Source: Clostridium yunnanense
GTDB lineage: Bacteria > Bacillota > Clostridia > Clostridiales > Clostridiaceae
Length of the DNA: 64,000 nt
Reading direction: 5' to 3'
NCBI RefSeq assembly: GCF_016595795.1
Contig: NZ_JAENHN010000066.1
Span: 1 to 64,000, forward strand
In this document: one piece after another, positions 16,815 through 25,044 of the stretch
Layout of the letters: every line of letters begins with the position of its first letter
Position numbering within the stretch: position 1 is the stretch's first letter
Made by a program: the position numbers and the translations under genes
The notes under the pieces: generated by a model
The model's input: the letters and a program-made list of their open reading frames with translations, nothing else
Database searches by the model: none
What the model was told of the DNA's origin: nothing

Positions 16815-17753
16815 ATGAGCAAAAAAGCATCAACTATTGCAAATTTTAACTGTACATTTGGTAATGAAAATAAGCCAATGCTTGAGTATTTTAGCGAATC
16901 TATTTTTCCTGCCTTGAAAAGTGGGATAAAGAGAGTTGTTGGTGAAGACGAATACTTTTTTCAGGATGTAAGTATAGTAAAAACAAACCTGGGAAGATTT
17001 ATTCTTAGAGGAATTCTAGTAAGAAAAACTAAGTTAGAAGTTAAAACTGAATATGATGAAACAAATGGTGTGACATTCACTAATAAATTTTATGATTCGG
17101 CTCCAATTTCCTTGTTTAATATTTATTTGGATAATCATAGAATGATTTATACAACTAACCAAAAAGGTAGCCCTAATATTAGAAGTTTTAACGCAACAAT
17201 AAAATATGTTGTAGCTGAATATATTAAAGCTTACAATTACAAGGCAGCAGAAGAGAAAGAAGAGTTTCTTCCTTTTCCTAAAATAGATGTTATTAACATA
17301 CCATCTAAAAAAACTATTAGCGAAAAACTTAAAAAAGTAAAAAAAATAAAAAAGTTAACTTTTAAATTATTTAATCCAAATGGTGATTTTAATATCAGTG
17401 AAACTTATGATGGCTTACTTGATCAACTAGAATTACTTGGTTCTAAGAGAGGGGCTGTTACAATAAACTCTCCTTCAAAATTTGAAAATGTTGCAATACA
17501 GATAAATGATACTAAAGGATTGGCAGAAGCAAAGCTTGAAGTAGAGTTTAACGATGGAGGAAAAGGAACGATAGACCATAGTTCAATGGGAGAAAAGATA
17601 TTTATAGATTTACCTGAGTCTGCATCAATAGCTGCGGTATCAGAAACTGTGACGAATACATTAAGTGATAAAGAGGAATTAAATATAGTAAGTGAAGAGA
17701 ATGAATATATCTATAACAGAAATAAAGCCAAGATTATACCACTATTTAAGTAA
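16815..17753 (+). CDS. hypothetical protein, first gene of candidate defence operon
   Basis: 312 residues, cytoplasmic. ATG 16815 follows TTGGAGGATAAC. No family was firmly recognised. Features: a central block GRFILRGILVRKTKLEV, then SAPISLFNIYLDNHRMIY and NQKGSPNIRSF (about residues 60-125), which looks like a conserved core; a Lys-rich helix (about 170-190); and a beta-rich C-terminal part. It is followed by a membrane protein (gap 17 bases) and a nuclease-domain protein. This makes a core/membrane/nuclease layout of the kind seen in abortive-infection systems. Function is inference from context. Confidence 0.6.
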   Translation: MSKKASTIANFNCTFGNENKPMLEYFSESIFPALKSGIKRVVGEDEYFFQDVSIVKTNLGRFILRGILVRKTKLEVKTEYDETNGVTFTNKFYDSAPISLFNIYLDNHRMIYTTNQKGSPNIRSFNATIKYVVAEYIKAYNYKAAEEKEEFLPFPKIDVINIPSKKTISEKLKKVKKIKKLTFKLFNPNGDFNISETYDGLLDQLELLGSKRGAVTINSPSKFENVAIQINDTKGLAEAKLEVEFNDGGKGTIDHSSMGEKIFIDLPESASIAAVSETVTNTLSDKEELNIVSEENEYIYNRNKAKIIPLFK

Positions 17754-17770
17754 AAAAGGAGAGGGTGTTA

Positions 17771-18424
17771 TTGAATAAAGATATATTTGTAGAGAATCTT
17801 AAAGACTTAATAAGTGAAAAAAACTTTAATGAAGTCTTTAAAAAATCAGTTAAATTAATAAAACCCTCAAAAAGTAGAGTAATAATTCTATTAGCATTAT
17901 TTTGTATATTAATAGGACCAATATTTTATTTAGTAATACAAGATGAAACTAGTACAAAGGTTATTGAATTGGTTGATATGTCAAATGATATATTGATGGG
18001 GATATTCGGTATATCATTTACAGGATATGCACTCTTTCAAGCACTTTTAGGAGCGAATGCATTAAAACAGATGTTATTACAAAAAATCGGAAAGTCGAGC
18101 AATTTAAAAACTTATAATATGTATTTTTTTATATGCAGTACATTATATCTTTTTTTGATTGTTTGCAATTATGTAATAAAGATAATAATCGAAACTAATA
18201 TAAATTTATTGGTGAAGCTATATATACCTGAATTATATTATAATATTCTGATTACTTTCTTTCTGATGATATATATATTATTAAATATATTTTCGATGTT
18301 AGAAACTAAAAGCCTAGTTTTAAATATGTATTTTTGCTTTAACACAAGTGTATTCTCAGAAGGATTAGAAATTATATCAAATGAGAATCAACAGGAAGAA
18401 TCTAAAGGTAATAATGACAATTAA
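17771..18424 (+). CDS. four-helix membrane protein, second gene of candidate defence operon
   Basis: About 217 residues. Start taken as TTG 17771 because AAGGAG at 17756-17761 is nine bases upstream; GTG 17765 in frame is too close. A soluble helical N-terminus (1-35) is followed by four transmembrane segments (about 38-58, 75-95, 115-140 and 155-178) and a polar Asn/Glu-rich tail. No family recognised. A membrane component between a core protein and a nuclease could be a pore-forming or anchoring effector; that is inference. Confidence 0.6.
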   Translation: MNKDIFVENLKDLISEKNFNEVFKKSVKLIKPSKSRVIILLALFCILIGPIFYLVIQDETSTKVIELVDMSNDILMGIFGISFTGYALFQALLGANALKQMLLQKIGKSSNLKTYNMYFFICSTLYLFLIVCNYVIKIIIETNINLLVKLYIPELYYNILITFFLMIYILLNIFSMLETKSLVLNMYFCFNTSVFSEGLEIISNENQQEESKGNNDN

Positions 18425-18477
18425 TTATATTTTATTTGAGTAATATATATTATATTAAAGCGAGGAGCGCTTATTAA

Positions 18478-19833
18478 GTGAAAAAGGTATTGAATGAATT
18501 AGAATATTGTAGTATTGAATTTAGAGAAGGTATAAGTTTTTTAGAAGTGTGCTTACAAGAAGAGATAGATAAATTTCAATTGTCTAATGACATAGATCTC
18601 TTAGCATACACATGTGAGTTTTATGTTATGTTTAAAATAGGACATACTATTGCAGATAAGTTTATAAGTATTTTAAAGGAAATCGATTTAGATAGTGATT
18701 GGTTGTTTGATGATCCTCACAATTTGTATTACCTCCATAAAATGGGGGTGGGTGACTCAGATAATTATAAAGAGGCATTTGAAATATACATAAAAAATGA
18801 GCAAAGAAGAAGTGGATATATACTCTGCAATCAGTATAATCATGTAGGTCCAATGAGGGCGTTAGTACAATATGAACATGACTCAGATTACGCAACATTA
18901 GCCATTAAGTATTTTATAAACAATTACAATAGAGAAGATTGGAAGAACAATTCTATAGGTATACTGACATTATTTGAATATGATTATAATAAGTATAAAG
19001 ATTTAATATTAGCTTATATAATTGACCTAAAAGAAGTTTTACAACATTATCCTTACAAAAACGAGGAGTATGCTTCTTTATATGTAATATATGTATCATT
19101 TGCAGTACAGGCAATTTCTTGCGTTTGCGGAAATGATGATCCATTCATAAAAGAAGCTATAGAGTGGATAAAGGAAAATCATTATTTTGAAGGATATTAT
19201 GGGAAAAGAATAGTTGGAGAATCAATGCTTGCGTTGATAAGTGTTGGTGAAGGTATAAAAGTACCAAAAGAAGAAATTGAAACTTTACATCTGTTACATA
19301 GACAAGAGATAAAGAAGTTAGAAAATAGAATTTCATCTAATAATCCGAATGGTATAGTCAATTATGAAAATAGAAATATTTCAGTTCTTGAAGAAGTTTT
19401 ATCAAGATTTCATATTTTTGCAAATCAGTTGAAAAAAAGATATAATTCAAGAAATACAATACAAATTAATGATGAATATGATGTTCAAGACTTACTTCAC
19501 TCTGTTATAAAAATGTTTTATGATGATATAAGACCAGAAGAATGGACTCCTAGTTATGCAGGAAAAAGCTCAAGGGTAGACTTTCTTTTAAAGAAGGAAG
19601 AAATAGTAATTGAGGTGAAAAAAACTCGACCTAGTCTTGGAGCAAAAGAAATAGGAGACCAGTTGATTATAGATATTTCTAGATATAAAGTTCATCCAAA
19701 CTGTAAAATACTGTACTGTTTTGTGTATGATCCAGATTATTTGATAAACAACCCGGTAGGATTAGAAGCTGATTTGAGTTCTGTTGATAATGATTTTTCA
19801 GTTATTGTAAAAGTAGTACCAAAGGGCTTGTAA
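18478..19833 (+). CDS. helical-repeat protein with C-terminal PD-(D/E)xK nuclease domain
   Basis: 451 residues, GTG start at 18478 with GAGGAG ten bases upstream. Residues 1-280 are all-helical and repeat-like. A linker helix (290-330) leads to a restriction-endonuclease-like domain (about 330-451) with Asp368 in SSRVDFLLKKEE and Glu379-x-Lys381 in IVIEVKKTR, the D...ExK catalytic core. YKVHPNCKILYCFVYDP and LEADLS follow. This arrangement resembles the DpnII/MboI-type REase module found as effector in many anti-phage proteins. Likely a DNA nuclease effector; the target and trigger are unknown. Confidence 0.75.
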   Translation: MKKVLNELEYCSIEFREGISFLEVCLQEEIDKFQLSNDIDLLAYTCEFYVMFKIGHTIADKFISILKEIDLDSDWLFDDPHNLYYLHKMGVGDSDNYKEAFEIYIKNEQRRSGYILCNQYNHVGPMRALVQYEHDSDYATLAIKYFINNYNREDWKNNSIGILTLFEYDYNKYKDLILAYIIDLKEVLQHYPYKNEEYASLYVIYVSFAVQAISCVCGNDDPFIKEAIEWIKENHYFEGYYGKRIVGESMLALISVGEGIKVPKEEIETLHLLHRQEIKKLENRISSNNPNGIVNYENRNISVLEEVLSRFHIFANQLKKRYNSRNTIQINDEYDVQDLLHSVIKMFYDDIRPEEWTPSYAGKSSRVDFLLKKEEIVIEVKKTRPSLGAKEIGDQLIIDISRYKVHPNCKILYCFVYDPDYLINNPVGLEADLSSVDNDFSVIVKVVPKGL

Positions 19834-19884
19834 TTATATATCTTTAATATAAAGTGTTAGGAGATATAATGTAGTTTTTTAAGT

Positions 19885-20190
19885 TTAGGATAAAAAGATA
19901 AAGGTAATATTTTTTATTTGCCTTTCTGTACATGTTGCTTCTGCTCCTTGACCGGTAGATAAATCTATGTCAAGGCCTTCTTCCTTGAAGAAACCTTGAT
20001 TTATTGCTGCATACATTGGTGCATAAAATACAGAACGAGCTACTTCGTTTAGTTTCACCTTTACCAGTGGTTTTTCTCCTGAAGGAGTAGGTGTAGTAGA
20101 CTTGGTATTACCGCAACTAATAGCTGTTATAGATAGTGCTGCTACTAATGCTGTTACTAAAAAGGTTTTGATTTTTTTTATTTTCATCAT
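19885..20190 (-). pseudogene. truncated ABC-transporter substrate-binding lipoprotein (NMT1/SsuA-like)
   Basis: Start at 20190, where AGGAGGT precedes ATGATG; the frame extends to 20214. A lipoprotein signal (ALSITAISCG) is followed by LVKVKLNEVARSVFYAPMY, then AAINQGFFKEEGLDIDL and TGQGAEAT, the first 75 or so residues of the NMT1/SsuA/TauA family of about 320 residues. It then departs into unrelated sequence and stops. Permease and ATPase genes are absent. The break near 19,910-19,930 probably marks the right edge of the accessory DNA. Confidence 0.75.
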
Positions 20191-20225
20191 GTTACCTCCT
20201 AAAAATTTTTCCATGAATTCGGACT

Positions 20226-20254
20226 CAAAAAACTCTAGTATATTTCTACCAGAG
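20226..20254 (-). promoter_or_regulatory. possible attenuator hairpin upstream of the truncated binding-protein gene
   Basis: On the minus strand a stem of CTCT..TAG with CTAGAG is followed by TTTTTT, 36 bases before the gene start. It could be a leader terminator, as in riboswitch-controlled transporters, but no aptamer was recognised upstream. Confidence 0.3.
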
Positions 20255-20540
20255 CAAATATCCGTATATGTTATATAACTTTGTAAGTAAAAATAACAAT
20301 CTCATAGTTTATAATATGTAAATGACATATTAAATGTTAATTAATATGGTATATTTTAGTAATAGGTTCATTTTAAAAGTGAAATTAGCAGATTAGCAAT
20401 TTAGTGTTCTTTTTATGAACATTATTCAATAAAAGGTACAAATAAAGGAAATTTATAATTTATTTATTGAACTCGCAAAAAGTCAATGATATATTGTTTA
20501 GTGTGAATAGTAATAGTATGGATTTAGAGGAGTGAATATA
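20255..20540. other. intergenic region, nothing recognised
   Basis: About 285 AT-rich bases between the divergent binding-protein remnant and the hemerythrin gene. No riboswitch, operator or small gene was recognised. Confidence 0.35.
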
Positions 20541-20930
20541 ATGATAACTTGGAAAGATGAGTATACCGTTGGTGTTGAGTTAATAGATAGCCAGCATAAA
20601 AGGCTTCTTGAGATAGCTAATAATGTTTATGAATTAACTAAAAACAGCTTTATTACAGATAAGTATGATAGAATTGTAGAAGTTATAGAAGAATTAAGAG
20701 ATTATACGGTTTTTCATTTTAAATCAGAAGAAGAATATATGCTTAGTATAGGATATAAAAAGTTCTTATCTCATAAAGTTGAGCATGATGATTTTGTAAA
20801 TAAGGTAAATAGTCTAGATTTAAGTCAGATTGATGAAAGTCAACAAAAGCACTTATTAGAAATATTAGAATTTATAATTAAGTGGATTGATGAACATATA
20901 TTGCAGAAGGACAAGTTAATAACCGCATAA
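20541..20930 (+). CDS. bacteriohemerythrin
   Basis: 129 residues, a four-helix bundle that binds O2 at a non-haem di-iron centre. Ligand pattern: W-K-D-E-Y-x-V-G-x-x-x-I-D-S-Q-H near the N-terminus, VFHFKSEEEYM, HKVEHDDF, and DEHI near the C-terminus. ATG 20541 was chosen because GAGGAG (20527-20532) is eight bases upstream; a GTG at 20532 overlaps that site. In anaerobes it serves in O2 sensing, storage or scavenging. It stands alone with its own terminator. Confidence 0.9.
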   Translation: MITWKDEYTVGVELIDSQHKRLLEIANNVYELTKNSFITDKYDRIVEVIEELRDYTVFHFKSEEEYMLSIGYKKFLSHKVEHDDFVNKVNSLDLSQIDESQQKHLLEILEFIIKWIDEHILQKDKLITA

Positions 20931-20948
20931 TTACATATATCGCATATT

Positions 20949-21025
<77 letters not shown>

Positions 21026-21176
21026 TCATAGGCTGAACTTATAATTTAATTGGATTTGTGAATAAGAATACGTAACTGGCTTAAAAAATAATATAACTTA
21101 AACAAGTAAAAATAGAATAAATGTGCTAATAAAAGAAAAAAATAAACATTGAAGAAAATATTGGAGGTGTTTCATT

Positions 21177-21848
21177 TTGTTTAAACATGAAAAACAATTA
21201 TTAAGAGAAGTTAAGGTGGAAAGAATTAATCCACAATATGCTGTTTTGATGCAAGAGCAGCTTGGAGGAGCAAATGGAGAACTTAAAGCTGCACTTCAGT
21301 ACATATCACAAAGCTTTAGAATTGAAGATCCTACAATAAAAGATCTATTTTTAGATATTGGTGCTGAAGAGTTAAGCCATATGGAAATGGTATCACAAAC
21401 TATAAATTTATTAAACGGACATGAGGTGGATTTTAAAACAGTAGAGGCAGGAGAAATTGAAACCCATGTGCTTTCAGGCTTGAGTCCAGTACTTATTAAT
21501 TCTTCAGGTGATCCATGGACAGCACATTATGTAAATGTTACTGGTGATATATGTGCTGATCTTCTTTCAAATATTGCAGCAGAACAAAGGGCTAAAGTAG
21601 TGTATGAGTACTTATACAGACAAATCAAAGATAAATATGTAAGAGAAACTATAGATTTCTTATTAAATAGAGAAGAAGCTCATAATGCCTTATTTAGAGA
21701 AGCTCTAAATAAGGTTAAATTAGATGGTTCAAATAAAGATTTTGGTGTAACAGAGGATTCTAAATTGTATTTTGACTTATCTACACCAGGTAGATACTTT
21801 GAGAATCCAAATCCTACACCACCTGAGTTTGTAAATCCTAGAAAATAA
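21177..21848 (+). CDS. manganese catalase / spore coat protein CotJC family
   Basis: 223 residues from TTG 21177, with GGAGGTG seven bases upstream. The di-manganese site glutamates and histidines are in GANGELKAALQY, IGAEELSHMEM and NREEAHNALFREAL. C-terminal FENPNPTPPEFVNPRK is typical of the clostridial Mn-catalase/CotJC group. It decomposes H2O2 and is often a spore coat component. It is next to a SASP and coat genes, which supports a spore role. Confidence 0.85.
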   Translation: MFKHEKQLLREVKVERINPQYAVLMQEQLGGANGELKAALQYISQSFRIEDPTIKDLFLDIGAEELSHMEMVSQTINLLNGHEVDFKTVEAGEIETHVLSGLSPVLINSSGDPWTAHYVNVTGDICADLLSNIAAEQRAKVVYEYLYRQIKDKYVRETIDFLLNREEAHNALFREALNKVKLDGSNKDFGVTEDSKLYFDLSTPGRYFENPNPTPPEFVNPRK

Positions 21849-22076
21849 TATTGGTTATAAAAAATAAAAGATACTTAAAATGGATAATCAGTAAAAAAGA
21901 TAATTACTTTCCACAACTCCTCTAATATAATAAATCGAAAATGGCGCAAAATACTATTACGATAACCAATCAAGTAATTAAAAGCTAAGTAGTTAGATAT
22001 TTTCTAACACACTTAGAGATTGATTATGAGAAAGGATTATCGAAAAAAATACTTTATTTTAAAGGAGGAATTCGTC

Positions 22077-22274
22077 ATGGCAAGTAACAGAAATAGAGTT
22101 TTAGTTCCAGAAGCAAAGGAAGCATTAAGCAAATTCAAATTTGAAACTGCAAGAGAACTTGGTGTTGACTTAAAGCAAGGTTACAATGGAGATTTAACTT
22201 CAAGAGAAAATGGTTCAGTAGGCGGATACATGGTTAAGAAAATGATCGAAAGCTATGAAAATGGCCTAAAGTAA
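22077..22274 (+). CDS. small acid-soluble spore protein, alpha/beta type
   Basis: 65 residues. ATG 22077 follows AAAGGAGGAATTCGTC; the frame extends back to 22020 without reason to start there. RNRVLVPEAKEALSKFKFET, then ARELGV carries the germination-protease site region (KFETA). DLTSRENGSVGGYMVKKMI is the conserved C-terminal DNA-binding segment. These proteins coat and protect DNA in the spore core, and are made under SigG in the forespore. Confidence 0.95.
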   Translation: MASNRNRVLVPEAKEALSKFKFETARELGVDLKQGYNGDLTSRENGSVGGYMVKKMIESYENGLK

Positions 22275-22283
22275 TACATATAA

Positions 22284-22313
22284 AGGCTCTGCATTTATGC
22301 AGAGTCTTTTTTT
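22284..22313 (+). terminator. terminator after the SASP gene
   Basis: AGGCTCTGCAT pairs with ATGCAGAGTCT around a TT loop, followed by seven Ts. Confidence 0.85.
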
Positions 22314-22460
22314 GTGTAGAAAAATATAAGTTTTTTAACTTAGCTAACCTTGATATTTCAATAATTTTATGAGTTTTTTATTGATATATAGTAAAAAGTT
22401 TATTTGTCTGATAGATTTTTCTAACGTATATTTGGAAAGATAGATACGTAAAAAAACTTA

Positions 22461-22488
22461 GCTCACTTGAGCATTTACTCAAGTGAGC
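22461..22488 (-). terminator. terminator for the coat genes
   Basis: Perfect 11-bp stem GCTCACTTGAG / CTCAAGTGAGC. On the minus strand it is followed by TAAGTTTTTTT, so it ends transcription of the two coat genes. The rest of 22314-22607 shows nothing else. Confidence 0.7.
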
Positions 22489-22607
22489 CTATATATTTAG
22501 GGATGTAAGTGGTATATCTTTATATTGTTATACTAAACTTTGAATTATACTGTTTTATTGCAGATACGAAAATCATCATTAAATGTTATAAAGATTTATT
22601 TAAAATC

Positions 22608-22946
22608 TTAGCATTGTTGTTGTAACACTTGATTTGCAGAATCAATATCTTGCTTTATTTGTTCTTGTGGTGTGCCGTAAGCATTATACCAACCTTTAGT
22701 TATTAGCATATCTGATAATTTAAAGTGGCTTGCTATACATCCATTAAGTTGGGTAGTTAATAACTGCCTAACCTCTGGATTAGTTGTTTCTGGAATTACC
22801 TTTGAAAGCATTCCTATATCTGTTTTAGACATTGCTAACATATCTAAAGCTATATCTTTTTCGGATAAGTTACTTCCATCTTGAGAGCTATTTTGATTTT
22901 CGCTTTCGCTTTGATCTGGTCCTAATACTGAATCTATCCAAGACAT
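22608..22946 (-). CDS. spore coat protein, CotF-like
   Basis: 112 residues. AGGTGAAGTAAA precedes the ATG. A Ser/Gln/Asn-rich head (about 10-27) is followed by a CotF-type helical pair: EKDIALDMLAMSKTDIGML, then a helix containing RQLLTTQLNGCIASHFKLSD and WYNAYGTPQEQI. It is 11 bases downstream of a second coat-like gene in the same operon. Confidence 0.75.
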   Translation of the reverse strand: MSWIDSVLGPDQSESENQNSSQDGSNLSEKDIALDMLAMSKTDIGMLSKVIPETTNPEVRQLLTTQLNGCIASHFKLSDMLITKGWYNAYGTPQEQIKQDIDSANQVLQQQC

Positions 22947-22957
22947 TTTACTTCACC

Positions 22958-23167
22958 TCACACGTTTTGTATTTTACTTACTGTAGCTTGAATATCATTT
23001 ACGCTAGATTTCTTTGTATTTAATGTTGTCTGCATGAATTGTTTTAGTTCTTCATCTTGAACCATACCCATAGAGGCACTTAGTTTTTTTACACCAAGAA
23101 CTCCTGTATTTAATAGTTCATGAAGCTCTAGAGTTTCATGAGGAGTAAATTTAGTTACATCATTCAT
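22958..23167 (-). CDS. spore coat protein, CotF-like (short)
   Basis: 69 residues from the ATG at 23167, preceded by GGAGGTGATAAT. The frame extends five codons upstream with no ribosome binding site. FTPHETLELHELLNTGVLG, then KKLSASM and LKQFMQTTLNTKKSSVNDIQ match the first helix pair of CotF-type coat proteins. First gene of a two-gene operon with 22608-22946. Confidence 0.75.
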   Translation of the reverse strand: MNDVTKFTPHETLELHELLNTGVLGVKKLSASMGMVQDEELKQFMQTTLNTKKSSVNDIQATVSKIQNV

Positions 23168-23362
23168 TATTATCACCTCCAAAGATATTATCTAATTAAA
23201 CGTAGTTAGGTATGCAAATAATCATTAAGTTTTTATAGTAAAATGAAGGAAAGACTTTCAAATAGAGATTTGAGTTGACTTACCACCAATATAGTAATCT
23301 TTACATATAGACTAGCCATGTTTATAATATTAATAAAAAGTAGAAAAGGACATAGATAAAAT

Positions 23363-24010
23363 ATGATAAAAGCTGTACTCTTCGATTTAGATGGAACTTT
23401 ACTTGATACAAACGAACTTATAATAAATTCTTTTAAACATGTATTTGAAAATATACTAAGGATTCATGTAAGTGAGGTTGAAATTACAAAGTACTTTGGT
23501 ATGCCATTAAATAGCTCTTTTAAAGATTATACCGATAGTAGAATAGATGAATTGGTAGTTGCTTATAGAGAATATAATGAAGAACGTCATGATACTATGT
23601 GCGATGCCTTTAATGGGGTAAAAGAACTTTTGGACAAACTAAAAGATATGGGAATAAAAATAGGGATAGTTACTTCAAAGAGAAAATTATTGGCTGAAAG
23701 AGGAATGAGAATAGCAGGAATATTAGAGTATATGGATGTGATAATAACTCCAGAATGTACTGAAAATCATAAACCACATGGTGAACCAGCTTTAAAAGCT
23801 TGTAGCGAACTAAATGTACTTCCAAGTGAAGCTATTATGGTTGGAGATTCTCATTTTGACATTATGTGTGGAAAAAATGCTGGTTGTCAAACCTGTGCTG
23901 TAGAGTATACAGTTCTTCCTATTGAAACACTAGTTAGTCAGAAGCCAGATTATTTTATTAAGACACCTGAGCAACTAGTGGAGATTGTTAAAAATATAAA
24001 TGTTGCTTAA
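23363..24010 (+). CDS. HAD-family phosphatase, PpaX/Gph-like
   Basis: 215 residues. HAD motif I is FDLDGTLLDT (Asp8, Asp10), motif II VTSKRK, motif III the Lys in ENHKPHGEP, and motif IV VGDSHFDIMCG. An alpha-helical cap lies between residues 15 and 85. The best match by eye is pyrophosphatase PpaX, which cleaves pyrophosphate produced by HPr-kinase/phosphorylase, or a phosphoglycolate phosphatase. No hprK is next to it, so the precise substrate is uncertain. Confidence 0.8.
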   Translation: MIKAVLFDLDGTLLDTNELIINSFKHVFENILRIHVSEVEITKYFGMPLNSSFKDYTDSRIDELVVAYREYNEERHDTMCDAFNGVKELLDKLKDMGIKIGIVTSKRKLLAERGMRIAGILEYMDVIITPECTENHKPHGEPALKACSELNVLPSEAIMVGDSHFDIMCGKNAGCQTCAVEYTVLPIETLVSQKPDYFIKTPEQLVEIVKNINVA

Positions 24011-24018
24011 ATAGGAAA

Positions 24019-24042
24019 AATAGGACTAAGTCCTATTTTTTT
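24019..24042. terminator. bidirectional terminator
   Basis: AATAGGA (24019-24025) pairs with TCCTATT (24031-24037), followed by Ts on the plus strand. It lies between convergent genes and overlaps the 3' end of the flavin reductase gene. Confidence 0.75.
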
Positions 24043-24611
24043 CTTTTCTTCTTTTGAACAGAATATCCGAACTTACCTATTGGTTTGCTTGGAAGAGGAT
24101 AATATTCTCCATGGCAATATGAAATAAGATTGGCATCTTCAAAGTGGATCTTACCACCGTCATCTAGTAAATCAGAGTTTACTAGTGAACCTACAACATC
24201 GGCAATAAACATATGGTGAGAGCCTAATTCTATTATGTCTTTAACTTTACATTCAATGTTAACTGGACATTCTTGTATATGAGGAGTTTCTATGTTTTCA
24301 CCATCACCAAGTGTAAATCCCATTTCTTTAATTTTATCTACTTGTCTCCCAGATCTAACACCACAGAAATCAACCTTTTTTGTAAGGTTTGAGGAAGGTA
24401 AATTCACTACAAATTCCATAGATTCTTTTATATATTCGTAGGATAATCTTTCAGGTCTGATTGAAATTGAAAGCATTGGTGGGCGAGTACACACAGTTGC
24501 AGTCCAACCTACAGTAAAGACATTAACTTTTCCTTCTTTGTTTTTTGAAGTTATCAGTACGGCAGGTACTGGATTTAATATAGCACTACCTTTAAATTTT
24601 ACTTTATTCAT
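24033..24611 (-). CDS. flavin reductase-like domain protein
   Basis: 192 residues of the FMN-binding split-barrel flavin reductase family. Seen: ILNPVPAVLITSKN, GWTATVCTRPPMLSISIRP, then EFVVNLPSSNLTKKVDFCG. The C-terminal KKKRKK tail is basic. Members reduce or carry FMN, and in anaerobes often accompany rubredoxin or oxidoreductase systems. No partner gene is adjacent. Confidence 0.85.
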   Translation of the reverse strand: MNKVKFKGSAILNPVPAVLITSKNKEGKVNVFTVGWTATVCTRPPMLSISIRPERLSYEYIKESMEFVVNLPSSNLTKKVDFCGVRSGRQVDKIKEMGFTLGDGENIETPHIQECPVNIECKVKDIIELGSHHMFIADVVGSLVNSDLLDDGGKIHFEDANLISYCHGEYYPLPSKPIGKFGYSVQKKKRKK

Positions 24612-24765
24612 CTACATACTCCTGCTTCTAATATATATTGTGTTTTTTACAATTAATAGTTCATAAATAGTGATTAAATTATTGTTTAGATTCTATATAA
24701 TTTACTTTACACTTATACCACTTTTCTTAGATATTTTCAATAATATTTAGAGTATTATATAGAAA

Positions 24766-24807
24766 AAAGCTACATAAAATGTAATTCAGCTCATTTTATG
24801 TAGCTTT
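24766..24807 (-). terminator. terminator after the D,D-carboxypeptidase gene
   Basis: AAAGCTACATAAAATG pairs with CATTTTATGTAGCTTT (16-bp stem). On the minus strand it is followed by T-rich sequence. Confidence 0.75.
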
Positions 24808-24877
24808 AATTATTTATATTTAATACTATTATTGAAATTTATGTGTTGCTACGTAGATACTATATGAGCAAATAATT

Positions 24878-24985
24878 AGAATTAAATGATTTTCGGAGAT
24901 GAAATAGCGTTAAAAAACTGTATTGTCCGAACGTAGTGAGTTATACAGTTTTAGCTATGTAATTGTAGAAAATCATATTAATTCT
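24878..24985. repeat. large imperfect palindrome
   Basis: The outer arms AGAATTAAATGATTTTC (24878-24894) and GAAAATCATATTAATTCT (24968-24985) enclose a second stem built from AAAACTGTA and TATACAGTTTT. A folded RNA or DNA element of about 108 bases in an intergenic region of 433 bases. Role unknown; a REP- or MITE-like relic is possible. Confidence 0.5.
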
Positions 24986-25044
24986 TTGTGAAGCTCATTA
25001 AAGTATAGGAGGTAGCGATATCTAAATTTCACAGCAGTACTTAA

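Noticed and set aside
18662-18898. Minus-strand open frame inside the nuclease gene as an antitoxin
   Set aside because: No ribosome binding site, a low-complexity translation, and it is fully within a well supported coding region.
20226-20540. Riboswitch upstream of the truncated binding-protein gene
   Set aside because: Only a terminator-like hairpin is visible. I found no TPP, S-box, guanine or other aptamer signature on the minus strand.
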